Source: DATFQE01 sp963738205
GTDB lineage: Bacteria; Actinomycetota; Thermoleophilia; Gaiellales; Gaiellaceae
Assembly: GCA_963738205.1 (NCBI GenBank)
Contig: CAVTVQ010000006.1
Location: forward strand, 620,001 to 684,000
Direction: 5' to 3'
Length of the DNA stretch: 64,000 bases
The number at the start of each line of letters is the position of its first letter. Within the stretch, counting starts at the first letter, position 1. Shown piece after piece: positions 33,390 through 42,410 of the stretch. The notes beneath the pieces were generated by a model. It searched no databases. It saw only the letters and a list, made by a program, of their open reading frames with translations, and was not told the DNA's origin. The position numbers and the translations under genes are program-made.

Positions 33390-34313
33390 CTACTCGGAGA
33401 ACGGCCGCGGCGTCGCGCCCACCTTGGGGATGGCCACGCGGGCGATCGTGGAGAACGGTGACGGCCGGCAGGCCTGGCAGATTCCGACGTCGCACGCCAC
33501 AGACAGGAAGACGAACGCCTCTTCGAGGGTGAAGCGCCACTGGTCGACGAGCAGCCGGGCAGCCTCTTCCGTCGCGAGCTGCAAGGCCTCCATGAAGTCG
33601 GCGCCCGCGGTCGCGTGCGCGACCCAGCGGTCGGGGAGCTCCGTGACCGGCCACGTCGCCTGCTTGCCCTTCAGCACGTCGAAGCGTGCGACCACCTCGC
33701 CGGCGATCTCGACGCCGGTCCCGCAGATCTCGCCGTCGCCCATCGACGCATGCATGTCCCCCACCGCGAACATCCCGCCGGGCTGACGGACGGGGAAGTA
33801 GAGGGTCGCACCCGGGCCATGGAGGTGGTCGTCGAGGTTGCCGCCGTGGCGACCGGCCCAGCCGTTCGCGATCGTCTCACCGTCTGTGGCGACGCCGACG
33901 ACGCCGACCATCGGCCGCAGCGGGAACGAGATGCGGTCGTTCATGTGGACGGTGTCGCCCTCGACGCGGAAGACCTTCGTCACCGGCGCGGACACCTTGT
34001 CGATCAGCTGCCCGAACTCCGGGATGATCGTCGCGAAGCCCCGGTCCACGGGCTTCACCTCGAGCAGCTCGACGACGAGCGAGTCGCCCGGCTCGGCGCC
34101 TTTGACGGCGACCGGCCCGGTCGCGCTGTTGACGCGCTCGAAGTCGATGTCGGTGACGAGGTCGTCCTCCGACGCGATCTGTCCCGTGAAGCAGTCGTTC
34201 GTCTCGAAGCGGACGACGGCGCCGGGCTCCACCTCGAGGACGGGCTCGATGTCCGGCCCGAAGCCCCAGACGACCTGGTCGCGGGTGATGACGTGCTCGG
34301 TCGCTACGGCCAT
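33390..34313 (-). CDS. acetamidase/formamidase family protein
   Basis: The FmdA/AmdA family hydrolyses formamide or short amides to ammonia and the acid. The 307 residues have the family layout, with AVGDMHASMGDGEICGTGVE as the conserved metal/active-site segment and DVGICQACRPSPFSTIARVA near the end. The ATG at 34313 is one base from the GlpX stop, so the two are co-transcribed. It could add to the nitrogen-scavenging capacity of the amine region. Confidence 0.9.
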   Translation of the reverse strand: MAVATEHVITRDQVVWGFGPDIEPVLEVEPGAVVRFETNDCFTGQIASEDDLVTDIDFERVNSATGPVAVKGAEPGDSLVVELLEVKPVDRGFATIIPEFGQLIDKVSAPVTKVFRVEGDTVHMNDRISFPLRPMVGVVGVATDGETIANGWAGRHGGNLDDHLHGPGATLYFPVRQPGGMFAVGDMHASMGDGEICGTGVEIAGEVVARFDVLKGKQATWPVTELPDRWVAHATAGADFMEALQLATEEAARLLVDQWRFTLEEAFVFLSVACDVGICQACRPSPFSTIARVAIPKVGATPRPFSE

Positions 34314-34314
34314 C

Positions 34315-35343
34315 TCAGAAACCCGGCAGGCGAACCTCCTCGCGCCGCTCGCGGGCGAAGAAGTGGATCCCGTCGACAAAGCGCACCCAGTTGCAGTACG
34401 TGCACATGACGAGCGAGTGGCTGCGGGCGCTGTCGGCCAGGTAGCGCACGCCGCGCAGGAGGTCGCCGTTCGACACCCCGGTTGCCGCGACGACGACGTT
34501 CTGCGGTGCCAGGTCCTCGAGCCCGAACACGCGGTCGATGTCGTCGATCCCGTGCTCGCGGGCGTCCTCGATCTCGCGCCGCGTCGTGGGCCACAGCTGC
34601 GCCTGCAGCTCGCCCCCGAGGCAGCGGAGAGCGGCGGCCGCGAGCACCGCCTGCCGCGTGCCTCCGATGCCGATCGCGAGGTGGTCGTTCGTGCCGCGGA
34701 TCGCGGCGGAGATGGACGCGGTCACGTCGCCGTCCTGGATCAGCTTGATGCGGGCGCCGGCGGCGCGGATCTCCTCGACGAGGTCGTGGTGGCGTGGGCG
34801 GTCGAGCACGATCGTCGTGATGTCTCCGACCTTGCGGCCGAAGGCGTCGGCGATCGCCTCGATGTTGCTGGCGATCGGCTGCGTCAGGTCGATCCGGCCG
34901 CGCGCCACCGGCCCGACGGCCATCTTGCGCATGTACATGTCGGGCAGCGTCTGGAACGAGCCGGACTCGCCGACGGCGATCATGCTCATCGCGCCGCTGC
35001 CGCCGCGCGCGACGACCCCCGCGCCCTCGAGCGGGTCGAGCGCGAGGTCGACATGTCGCCCTCCGGCGCCTACGTGCTCGCCGGCAGTGAGGACGCCGCC
35101 CTCCTCGGCCGCTCCGATCACGATCGAGCCCTCGAGCGGGATCGTCTCGAGCGCCTCCTGCATCCCGGTGACGGCCGCATCCTGCGCCGCCGCCTGGTCG
35201 GCGCGGCCGAGCCAGCGCGCGCTGGCGAGCGCCGCTCCCTCCGTCACCCGCGCGAAGCTTTCGCACAGGCAGAGCTGCCCGACTCCGGCGTGCGGCTCGG
35301 TCCGTTGCTCCTCGAGCTGCGCCATCAGGTCCCAGTGTCGCAC
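34315..35343 (-). CDS. glpX: class II fructose-1,6-bisphosphatase (GlpX)
   Basis: The enzyme removes the 1-phosphate of fructose 1,6-bisphosphate in gluconeogenesis. The 342 residues contain RVTEGAALASARWLGRADQA, the metal motif LALDPLEGAGVVARGGSGAM (DPLEG instead of DPIDG), GIGGTRQAVLAAAALRCLGG and the C-terminal GVRYLADSARSHSLVMC. The GTG at 35343 has GGAGGAGG at good spacing. It is divergent from the nuclease-like gene at 35398. Confidence 0.92.
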   Translation of the reverse strand: MRHWDLMAQLEEQRTEPHAGVGQLCLCESFARVTEGAALASARWLGRADQAAAQDAAVTGMQEALETIPLEGSIVIGAAEEGGVLTAGEHVGAGGRHVDLALDPLEGAGVVARGGSGAMSMIAVGESGSFQTLPDMYMRKMAVGPVARGRIDLTQPIASNIEAIADAFGRKVGDITTIVLDRPRHHDLVEEIRAAGARIKLIQDGDVTASISAAIRGTNDHLAIGIGGTRQAVLAAAALRCLGGELQAQLWPTTRREIEDAREHGIDDIDRVFGLEDLAPQNVVVAATGVSNGDLLRGVRYLADSARSHSLVMCTYCNWVRFVDGIHFFARERREEVRLPGF

Positions 35344-35397
35344 AGGGGAGCCTCCTCCGAGCGGCGGGATCCGACCCTGTTGCTACCCTTTCACGGC

Positions 35398-35763
35398 GTG
35401 CAGGAAAGCCCCACTTTCCAGGCATTTTGCGGCGACGAACCACCCCGCTTCGTCAATGAGGTCGAGGTCGAGTGCGCGCGGATTCTCGACTACTACGGCG
35501 TCCCCTGGCAGTACGAGCCGCGCACGTTCGTGCTCGAGGAGGACGCCGATGGGCGCGTCATCGAAGCCTTCAAGCCGGACTTCTATCTCCCGCAGCAGGA
35601 CCTCTATCTCGAGGTGACCGCGATGAAGCAGTCGCTCGTCACCCGCAAGAACCGGAAGCTCCGCAAGCTCCAGGAGCGCTATCCGGATGTCAAGGTGAAG
35701 CTCTTCTACAAGCGCGACATCGAACGCCTGGCCCAGCGATACAAGCTCACGCTCGCCAGCTGA
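35398..35763 (+). CDS. PD-(D/E)XK nuclease-like protein upstream of hpt
   Basis: The 121 residues include EAFKPDFYLPQQDLYLEVTA, a PD-x(n)-E-x-T arrangement with a nearby Lys, like the restriction-endonuclease fold. A basic C-terminus (RKNRKLRKLQERYPDVKVK) follows. A function in nucleic acid processing is a reasonable guess but not shown. It overlaps the start of hpt by four bases. TACCCT stands eight bases before the GTG. Confidence 0.7.
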   Translation: MQESPTFQAFCGDEPPRFVNEVEVECARILDYYGVPWQYEPRTFVLEEDADGRVIEAFKPDFYLPQQDLYLEVTAMKQSLVTRKNRKLRKLQERYPDVKVKLFYKRDIERLAQRYKLTLAS

Positions 35764-36287
35764 CCGACCCTCGGGTCGGCGAGGTCTACCTCTCCGCAGA
35801 GGAGCTCGGTGCACGCGTGCGCGAGCTCGGCGCCGAGATCGTCCGCGACTACGAGGGCCTGAACCCCGTGCTCGTTGCGTCGCTCAAGTCGAGCCTCGTC
35901 TTCCTCGCCGACCTCTCGCGTGCGCTGCCGATTCCCCACGAGCTCGACTTCCTCGAGCTCGCGGGCTACAAGGGCGCCGAGAACGGCGAGAACGCCCGCC
36001 TGCTCAAGGACCTCGACACCAAGATCGAAGGCCGGCACGTCCTGCTGGTCGAGGACGTCATCGACACGGGCCTGACGCTCAACTACCTCGTGCGCATGCT
36101 GCTCCTGCGCATGCCCGCAACGCTCGCCGCGGTCACGCTGCTCGACCGCCCCTACCGTCGCCTCGTGGACGACCTCCCGCTCCGCTACGTCGGGTTCACC
36201 GTCCCGGACGAGTTCTTCGTCGGGTACGGCTTCGACCTCGAGGAGCGGTACCGGGGGCTCCCCGACCTGCGCGTCTCCCGCAGCTAA
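35760..36287 (+). CDS. hpt: hypoxanthine phosphoribosyltransferase, apparent CTG start
   Basis: The protein converts hypoxanthine or guanine to the nucleotide using PRPP. The 175 residues have the PRPP motif HVLLVEDVIDTGLTLNYLV (near 99-117), the N-terminal VGEVYLSAEELGARVRELG, and a C-terminal GFTVPDEFFVGYGFDLEERY. The family N-terminus must be included, and the only candidate start upstream is CTG 35760, which overlaps the stop of the nuclease-like gene (CTGA); ATG, GTG and TTG are absent in frame. No obvious ribosome binding site exists, so translation may depend on coupling. Confidence 0.85.
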   Translation: MTDPRVGEVYLSAEELGARVRELGAEIVRDYEGLNPVLVASLKSSLVFLADLSRALPIPHELDFLELAGYKGAENGENARLLKDLDTKIEGRHVLLVEDVIDTGLTLNYLVRMLLLRMPATLAAVTLLDRPYRRLVDDLPLRYVGFTVPDEFFVGYGFDLEERYRGLPDLRVSRS

Positions 36288-36293
36288 CGCCTC

Positions 36294-37487
36294 CTAGAGG
36301 TAGCCGAGCGGGTCGACGGCTGCCCCGTTGACCCGGACCTCGAAGTGGAGGTGCGGGCCGAAGCAGTGGCCGGTGCAGCCGACGTAACCGATCGTCTGGC
36401 CCTGGCTGACCGGGCCGCCGCCGACCGCGAAGCTCGTCTGGTGGGCGTACGCGGTGGCCAGTCCGCCGCCGTGGTCGATGATGATCAGGTTGCCGTAGCC
36501 GCTCATCCAGCCGGCGTAGATGATCACCCCGGACGCCGCCGCGGCGATCGGCGTGCCGCTGCCGGCGGCGATGTCGATGCCTTCGTGCATCCGGCCCCAG
36601 CGCCAGCCGAAGCCGCTGACGACCGGCCCGCTGACGGGCCAGATCAACCCGCTCGCCGACGGCGTCGAATCGGACGGAACCGCAAGTGACGTCGCGCTCG
36701 GCACCGACTGCGCCGCGTTGATCCGTGCGGCGAGCTGCGCGCTCACGGCCTGGAGCGCAGCAGCCTCGCTCGCGTGCTCGTTCTCCTGGTCCTTGACGGT
36801 CACGAGGCTCTCACGCCTCGAAGCGCGGACGCTCGCAAGTCCCTGCTGCGTCGCGACCAGCTGGTTCCGCACCGCGCGAACCTCGTTCGTGCGGGCTTCC
36901 ACGACGCGCGTGGCCGCCTGCACCGACTTCCGCGTGTGCTCGGCGCGCTCCTTGAGGACGCGCATGCGGTCGCGTCCACGCTTGACCTCGCCGGCGATCC
37001 GGTGGTCCTGATCGCCGAGCTTGCGCATGTAGTCGAGCTGGTCGAGCAGGTCGGTGAAGCTGCTGGCCGACAGCACGACGTCCAGCGTGTCCGCCTCCTC
37101 CGACTCGTAGATCTCGATCAGCCTCAGGTTGAGACGCTGCTGGGCCGCGTCGTACTGATGGCGCAGGAAGGTGAGTCGCTTGCTGAGCAGGTTGTAGAGC
37201 TCGGTGATCCGTGCCAGGCGCTCCCTGTGCAGCTGGAGGTCTTCCTCGAGCGCCGCCAGCCGGACGGAGACGCTGCCGACCTGGGTCTGCAGCGACCGGA
37301 TCTTCGTCGTGACCGAGCGGATCTGCTGCGAGAGCTCGGCCTCGCGCGCACGGGCGGCCTCGATCTTCTGGTTCAGCTCGGCGATCTTGCTGTCGACGGC
37401 CTGCTTGCGACTCGAGATGTCCTGCGCCGCCGCGGGCGTGACGAGGCACAGGGCGGCGAGTACGAGGAGGGCGAAGCGACGGGCCAT
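36294..37487 (-). CDS. M23 murein hydrolase activator with coiled coil (EnvC-like)
   Basis: A secreted 397-residue protein: signal peptide to about residue 21, a long coiled coil (25-245) and a C-terminal LytM/M23 domain with MHEGIDIAAGSG (metal His and Asp) and HCFGPHLHFEV (HxH). The zinc ligands are all present, so it could cut peptidoglycan itself, unlike inactive EnvC. A role in cell separation fits the family. It is convergent with hpt and stands just downstream of the cytochrome c maturation genes. Confidence 0.9.
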   Translation of the reverse strand: MARRFALLVLAALCLVTPAAAQDISSRKQAVDSKIAELNQKIEAARAREAELSQQIRSVTTKIRSLQTQVGSVSVRLAALEEDLQLHRERLARITELYNLLSKRLTFLRHQYDAAQQRLNLRLIEIYESEEADTLDVVLSASSFTDLLDQLDYMRKLGDQDHRIAGEVKRGRDRMRVLKERAEHTRKSVQAATRVVEARTNEVRAVRNQLVATQQGLASVRASRRESLVTVKDQENEHASEAAALQAVSAQLAARINAAQSVPSATSLAVPSDSTPSASGLIWPVSGPVVSGFGWRWGRMHEGIDIAAGSGTPIAAAASGVIIYAGWMSGYGNLIIIDHGGGLATAYAHQTSFAVGGGPVSQGQTIGYVGCTGHCFGPHLHFEVRVNGAAVDPLGYL

Positions 37488-37572
37488 CGGTGGGGAGTTT
37501 CGGGGACCGGTCGGTCGTCCCTCCCGGCCGCAAGCTGGCGCGGCGCGGGAGTCTAGCGAAATCTGTCGGAGA

Positions 37573-38067
37573 TTATCGCGGCGTCGGCTCCGGAATGTCC
37601 GGCTGAGCAGGACGATCGCCCTCGTCGGGCGGCGGCACCGGCTCGGGAACGACGGCCGGCTCGATCGGCTGGTGCGGGACGGGCGTCGGCTCCGGCACTA
37701 CGGCGGGCTGCGGCACCTCGGGCTCGGTCGGCTGGATCTCGCTCATCGGGCCTCCTGGTTCGGCGAAGGGGCCAGCATAGGCGTCGAGTGCGCGCAGCGC
37801 GCCCGCCGCTCGGCGCCGCAGCGTCCCGACAAGCGTCCGGTAGTCCTCGTCGGTCACCTTGCCCGTGCGGTGGTCGAGCTCCAGCTCCTTCAGGGCCGCC
37901 AGCGCCTGGTCGCGCTCTTCGGCGAGCGCGAGCCGCTCGCGATCGGCAGGCGAGAGGGCCGCGAGCCGATCGTCCTCGGGCGCCGGCTCGCGCAGGAACG
38001 GCAGCGCCACGGCGACGACCGCGGCGACCGCGAGGAGCGCGCCCAGGATCAGAGCGGTCGCGGTCAC
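37573..38067 (-). CDS. CcmI/CcmH-like cytochrome c maturation protein with proline-rich tail
   Basis: The 164 residues have one membrane helix (ILGALLAVAAVVAVALPFL), a helical region (LAALSPADRERLALAEERDQ) of CcmI type and a Pro/Glu-rich tail. CcmI holds apocytochrome c for haem attachment. The GTG at 38067 overlaps the ccmF stop (GTGA). The CXXC of CcmH is absent, so the thiol-disulfide step must be elsewhere. The tail may be a spacer. Confidence 0.7.
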   Translation of the reverse strand: MTATALILGALLAVAAVVAVALPFLREPAPEDDRLAALSPADRERLALAEERDQALAALKELELDHRTGKVTDEDYRTLVGTLRRRAAGALRALDAYAGPFAEPGGPMSEIQPTEPEVPQPAVVPEPTPVPHQPIEPAVVPEPVPPPDEGDRPAQPDIPEPTPR

Positions 38068-40055
38068 GCCTGGACGGGAACGCCGCGGCCCGCGTAGCGC
38101 TCCGCGAGCCGCCGCTGCTCGCGCGCGTCGGGCCACAACGTCACGAGCGAACCGACCAGGAAGACCGCTCCCGCAAGCCAGATCAGGTTCACGAGCGGTG
38201 TGATGTGCACCTCGAACCGCACCGCGTCGTCGGCGCCGATCTCGTTGGCGATCACGAACAGGTCCTCCCCGGTCCGCCAGTCGCTCCGGATCCCGACCTC
38301 GTTGGAGACCTGGCCCTCGGCGCGGTAGGAGTTCTTGCCAGCCTCGAGCGTTCCGAGCGAGCGGCCGTCGCGCTCGACCCTGACGACGGCGCGCCTCTCG
38401 AGGGCGTTCGTGCCTTCGCGGGTGGCGAGCCGGTCGTACGCGAGCGTGTAGGAACCGACGTTCATCGTCTGGCCCGGTCTGAGCTGCCGCTCGCGGATCG
38501 TGTCGTACGCGCTCGAGCCTGCGACGCCGATCGCCAGCATCACGATCGCCGCGTGGACGACGTAGCCGCCGTAGCGCCGGCGGTTGCGGGCGACGAGCGA
38601 GCCGAACGCTCCCGCCCAGGTCTCGCCGGAGAGGGAACGCCGTGCCCGCGTCCCGCGCGCGAACTCGAATGCGATCGACGCGAGCACGAAGGCGGAGAAC
38701 GAATATGCGACGAGGCCCGGGATCGACGAGCCCGCACCGAGGAAGAGCAGCACGCCGCCGGTCAAGAGAGCCACACCCGCCGGCCAGGCGAAGCTGCGGC
38801 CGAGCGAGCGCAGGGAGGCGCGCCGCCAGGCGACGAGCGGCCCAATCCCCATCAGCAGCAGCAGTGGCAGCCCGAAGGCCTTGAGGAAGAAGTTGTAGTA
38901 CGGCGGCCCGACCGTCAGCGCCTCGCCGCGCACGGCTTCGGAGAGGATCGGGTAGACGACGCCCCACAGGATCGTCAGGCAGAAGGCGACGAGCAACAGG
39001 TTGTTGTAGAGGAAGGTCGCCTCGCGAGAGATCGGCGACTCCAGCTTCGTCTTCGCCCGCAGGAGCGGCAGCCGCGCCAGCACGAGCGCCGTGGCGCCGA
39101 TCGTGACGAGGCAGATGAAGCCGAGGAACCAGGCGCCGAGCGGCCCCTCGGTGAACGAGTGGATCGAGTTGAGGATCCCGGACCGCGTCAGGAACGTGCC
39201 GAAGAGCGAGAGGCAGAACGCTCCGATGACGAGGAGCATGTTCCACACCTTCAGCATCCCGCGCTTCTCCTGGATCATCACCGAGTGCAAGAACGCCGTC
39301 GCCGCCAGCCAGGGCATCAACGCCGCATTCTCGACGGGGTCCCACGCGAAGTAACCGCCCCAGCCGACCTCGACGTACGCCCAGTGGGCGCCCAGGAGCT
39401 GGCCGATGCCGAGGAACGTCCAGGCGGCGAGCGTCCACCTGCGCGTCAGCACGATCCAGAGCTCGTCCGTCCGCCGCGACAGCAGGGCGGCCATCCCGAA
39501 CGCGAACGGGATCGCGAGGCCGACGTAGCCGAGGTAGAGCGCCGGCGGGTGCGAGACCATGTACGGGTTCTGCAGGCTCGGGTTGAGCCCGATCCCGTCG
39601 GGCGGAGCAGCCTGCGTGGCGAACGGGCTCGCCACGGCGACGAGCAGCAGTGAGAAGAAGCTGATCACGACGCCGAGCACCGGCACCACCCACGCCACGA
39701 GCGTCCCGGCGCGCCGGGCCAGAAGCACGGCCGCCGTCGAGTAGGCAGTCAGGATCAGCAGCCACAGCAGCAGCGAGCCCTCCTGGCCGCCCCAGAACGC
39801 GGAGATCTTGTACGGGGTCGGCAGCTCGAGGCTCGTGTGGTCGGCGACGTAGACGAGCGAGAAGTCGCTGCGGACGAGCGCGGCGAGCAGCACCGCCGCG
39901 GCCACGAGAGCGGCGCCGAGACAGGCCACGATCGCATTGCGCGCCGACAGAGCCAGGCGGCGCTTGCCGGTGGCGGCCGCGTAGGCGCCGGCGACGACGG
40001 CGTAGGCGGACAGCCCCAGACAGACCACGAGCGCGATGCGCCCGAGCTCAGCCAC
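38064..40055 (-). CDS. ccmF: cytochrome c haem lyase subunit CcmF
   Basis: A membrane protein of 663 residues with about 14 helices, handling haem outside the membrane. The haem-handling WWD segment is WGGYFAWDPVENAALMPWL (about 228-246), and SAFWGGQEGSLLLW precedes it. Conserved periplasmic His residues are present (SHPPALYLGY, LHSVMIQEKRGM). With ccmE six bases upstream it belongs to a system I maturation operon. CcmABCD genes are not in the window. Confidence 0.95.
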   Translation of the reverse strand: MAELGRIALVVCLGLSAYAVVAGAYAAATGKRRLALSARNAIVACLGAALVAAAVLLAALVRSDFSLVYVADHTSLELPTPYKISAFWGGQEGSLLLWLLILTAYSTAAVLLARRAGTLVAWVVPVLGVVISFFSLLLVAVASPFATQAAPPDGIGLNPSLQNPYMVSHPPALYLGYVGLAIPFAFGMAALLSRRTDELWIVLTRRWTLAAWTFLGIGQLLGAHWAYVEVGWGGYFAWDPVENAALMPWLAATAFLHSVMIQEKRGMLKVWNMLLVIGAFCLSLFGTFLTRSGILNSIHSFTEGPLGAWFLGFICLVTIGATALVLARLPLLRAKTKLESPISREATFLYNNLLLVAFCLTILWGVVYPILSEAVRGEALTVGPPYYNFFLKAFGLPLLLLMGIGPLVAWRRASLRSLGRSFAWPAGVALLTGGVLLFLGAGSSIPGLVAYSFSAFVLASIAFEFARGTRARRSLSGETWAGAFGSLVARNRRRYGGYVVHAAIVMLAIGVAGSSAYDTIRERQLRPGQTMNVGSYTLAYDRLATREGTNALERRAVVRVERDGRSLGTLEAGKNSYRAEGQVSNEVGIRSDWRTGEDLFVIANEIGADDAVRFEVHITPLVNLIWLAGAVFLVGSLVTLWPDAREQRRLAERYAGRGVPVQA

Positions 40056-40061
40056 CCTCGG

Positions 40062-40457
40062 CTAGGCCTCTTTCTTGGGGGTGTACTTCGAAGGGCACTT
40101 GGTGATCATCGTGCCCGGCTTCCCGACGAACACACCGTTCCTGAGCTCGCCCTTGAGCGAGACGTCCCGCCCCGCGCGGAACATGTCGGGAACGGAGTCC
40201 TTGTAGACGACGGGCACGGTCGCCGTGCCTTTGACGTCACGAAGGCGGAAGCGGAGCCCGCCTTCGTGCGCCTTCCCGCGCACCGGCGCGAGCACGCGGC
40301 CGGCGAGCGTGACTTCGCCCGAGCGTCCTTTCAGCTCGGACGGCGCCAGCGACGGCGTGCCGCCGCCTGCGATCGAGACGTAGACGAGGAACACGGCGAG
40401 CAGGGCCGCGATCGAGAGCGCGACGACGAGACGCGCAGGGCTTCCTCTGCGGGCCAC
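40062..40457 (-). CDS. ccmE: haem chaperone CcmE, CxxxY type
   Basis: The 131 residues have a signal-anchor helix (10-29) and an OB-fold domain. The haem-binding site, classically a His, is C121-P-S-K-Y125 here (ITKCPSKYTPKKEA), the CxxxY variant described in archaea and some bacteria. It carries haem covalently to CcmF. The GTG at 40457 is preceded by TAGACT six bases upstream. Confidence 0.93.
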   Translation of the reverse strand: MARRGSPARLVVALSIAALLAVFLVYVSIAGGGTPSLAPSELKGRSGEVTLAGRVLAPVRGKAHEGGLRFRLRDVKGTATVPVVYKDSVPDMFRAGRDVSLKGELRNGVFVGKPGTMITKCPSKYTPKKEA

Positions 40458-40463
40458 GGTTTC

Positions 40464-40469
40464 AGTCTA
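40464..40469 (-). promoter_or_regulatory. -10 hexamer TAGACT for the ccm operon
   Basis: GAAACC follows, then the GTG of ccmE. The hexamer overlaps the stop codon of the GNAT gene. Confidence 0.45.
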
Positions 40470-41273
40470 GCCCCGCTCGCCGAGCCTCCACACCGCCTTG
40501 GTGTACGCGACCCTCAGGCCCGCTCGTTCCAGGTTGCGCTGGCTTGCCGAGCCGAACTGAGCCTGCGACGCCACGAGCTCGCAGCCCGACGCGAGCGCGT
40601 CGGCCATCCGGGCGGCGATCAGGGCGGTCTGGACGCCGCGGTTGCGGTAGTCGGGCAGTGTCGAAGCGTTTGCGAGGTAGCCCACGTCGTCGTCCTCCGC
40701 GAGCAGCCCCGCTCCGGCCGGCCGGCCGTCCACGCGGGCGACGTACAGCCGCCAGCCGTCGATGTTCGCCCACCGCGCAACCGAGGCGGCATCGCGCGTT
40801 CGGGCGCTCGCCGGAACCCCGTGGCCGGTCAGCAGCAGCTCCGCGAAGAGCTGTGGGTCGTCGGCGCGCTGCACGTCAACCTCGCCCCGCTCGCCCGCGC
40901 GCGGCGGCCCGTGCAGCACGCCGTGGAAGTCGATCTGAGCCGCGCCTGCGTCCGTCAAAGCTGACGCGAGCTGCTCGAAGCGACCCGACGGCGCGACCTC
41001 GAACCAGCCTCGGACGCCGCGGTCACGGTAGAAGCGTGCGATTTCGCCGACTTGGCCTTTGTCTTCGGGCCACAGCTCGTAGACGCGATTCACGAAGTCG
41101 AGCTCCGGCCGCGCCGGGTCGACCGACGCGACCGACGTGCCGAACCGCTCCAGCTCCGCACCGGTTCCCGACAGCCATTCGAGCATGAAACGGTTGCCCA
41201 CCGCCTCGAGCCGGCGCGCGAGAGATTCGTCCGAAAATCGCACCCGCAGAGCGTACGGCCCCGCCTGACGCAT
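40467..41273 (-). CDS. GNAT-family acetyltransferase
   Basis: About 268 residues; the C-terminal half has the acetyl-CoA loop LPDYRNRGVQTALIAARMAD (Q/R-x-x-G-x-A type), typical of GNAT enzymes. The N-terminal half is a second GNAT-like lobe. The ATG at 41273 is one of several possible starts (GTG 41243 is another), and none has a clear ribosome binding site. The substrate is unknown. It is divergent from the MreB gene at 41300. Confidence 0.75.
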   Translation of the reverse strand: MRQAGPYALRVRFSDESLARRLEAVGNRFMLEWLSGTGAELERFGTSVASVDPARPELDFVNRVYELWPEDKGQVGEIARFYRDRGVRGWFEVAPSGRFEQLASALTDAGAAQIDFHGVLHGPPRAGERGEVDVQRADDPQLFAELLLTGHGVPASARTRDAASVARWANIDGWRLYVARVDGRPAGAGLLAEDDDVGYLANASTLPDYRNRGVQTALIAARMADALASGCELVASQAQFGSASQRNLERAGLRVAYTKAVWRLGERG

Positions 41274-41299
41274 GCGCGTTCGTGCTGGAATGACGCTCC

Positions 41300-42355
41300 G
41301 TGCGCCCAATCCATCATCTCGGTGGCCGCGGTCGCGACATGGCCGTCGACCTCGGGACGGCGAACACGCTCGTCTACAACCGCCATGAGGGCATCGTCCT
41401 TTTCGAACCTTCGGTCATTGCGATCGACGAGACGACGGGGAACGTTCAGGCGGTCGGCGACGAGGCGAAAAGGATGATCGGGCGGACCCCTGCGCGCATC
41501 CGTGCGACGCGCCCGCTGCGTCACGGCGTCATCGCCGACTTCGACGTCACGGAGCGGATGCTCCGTCGCTTCCTGGCCAAGGCGAGTGGAAATCGGAGGA
41601 GGCACGGGCGGGTCGTGCTCTGCGTTCCGAGCGGCATCACGGATGTCGAGGAACGGGCGGTCAAGGAAGCGACGATCACGGCCGGAGCGCGCGACGCCGC
41701 CCTGATCGAGGAGCCGATGGCCGGCGCGATCGGGGCCGGGCTGCCCATCGCCGAGCCGAGCGGAAACATGGTCGTCGACATCGGGGGAGGAACGACCGAG
41801 GTCGCGGTCATCTCGCTCGGGGGCATCGTCGTCGCGCGCTCCCTGCGCGTCGGCGGCTACGAGATGGACGAGGCGATCGTGCGTTACGTGCGGGACCACC
41901 ACAAGCTCCTGATCGGCCAGGAGAGCGCCGAGGCGGCAAAGATCGACGTGGGCTCCGCCCTCGACATCCACGACATCGACGCAACGGAGGTCAGCGGCCG
42001 AGACCTTCTCACCGGAGGGTTGAGACGGAGCTCCCTGACCGCCGACGAGGCTCGCGAGGCGCTCCGGCGGCCCGTGCTGCAGATCATCGGGGCGGTGAAG
42101 GAGACGCTGGAGGCGACTCCTCCCGAGCTTGCGGCCGACATCGCGACCCGCGGCATCGTCCTCGTGGGTGGCGGCTGCCTCCTGCGCGGCCTCGACGAGC
42201 TCATGCGCCTGGAGACGCAGCTACCTGTGTACCGCGCCGACTCACCGCTCACTTGCGTCGCGAACGGAGCCGGACAGAGCCTCGAAGAGCTTCCCGTCAT
42301 CCACCGTGTCTCCCAGCGGCGCAGTGTTTCGCCGAGACGGCGCTGGCCTCGTTGA
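41300..42355 (+). CDS. mreB: MreB-like actin homologue
   Basis: The 351 residues are a full MreB ATPase: DLGTANTLVY phosphate loop 1, VPSGITDVEERAVKEA, MVVDIGGGTTEVAVISLGG phosphate loop 2, and IVLVGGGCLLRGLDELM. MreB filaments guide side-wall synthesis in rods. The gene stands alone, without mreC, mreD or rodA nearby, unlike the usual operon. The C-terminus is extended and basic (SQRRSVSPRRRWPR). The GTG at 41300 could be replaced by ATG 41339. Confidence 0.88.
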   Translation: MRPIHHLGGRGRDMAVDLGTANTLVYNRHEGIVLFEPSVIAIDETTGNVQAVGDEAKRMIGRTPARIRATRPLRHGVIADFDVTERMLRRFLAKASGNRRRHGRVVLCVPSGITDVEERAVKEATITAGARDAALIEEPMAGAIGAGLPIAEPSGNMVVDIGGGTTEVAVISLGGIVVARSLRVGGYEMDEAIVRYVRDHHKLLIGQESAEAAKIDVGSALDIHDIDATEVSGRDLLTGGLRRSSLTADEAREALRRPVLQIIGAVKETLEATPPELAADIATRGIVLVGGGCLLRGLDELMRLETQLPVYRADSPLTCVANGAGQSLEELPVIHRVSQRRSVSPRRRWPR

Positions 42356-42398
42356 CCCCTCACCCGCGGTCTACGCTGGTGTCGTCCGATCCCGTTCC

Positions 42399-42404
42399 TA
42401 CGCT
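42399..42404 (+). promoter_or_regulatory. -10 hexamer TACGCT for the small gene at 42411
   Basis: TCCGGC separates it from the ATG at 42411. Confidence 0.45.
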
Positions 42405-42410
42405 TCCGGC

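Noticed and set aside
33838..35397. Long plus-strand open frame before the nuclease-like gene
   Set aside because: It is antisense to acetamidase and GlpX, both with clear motifs.
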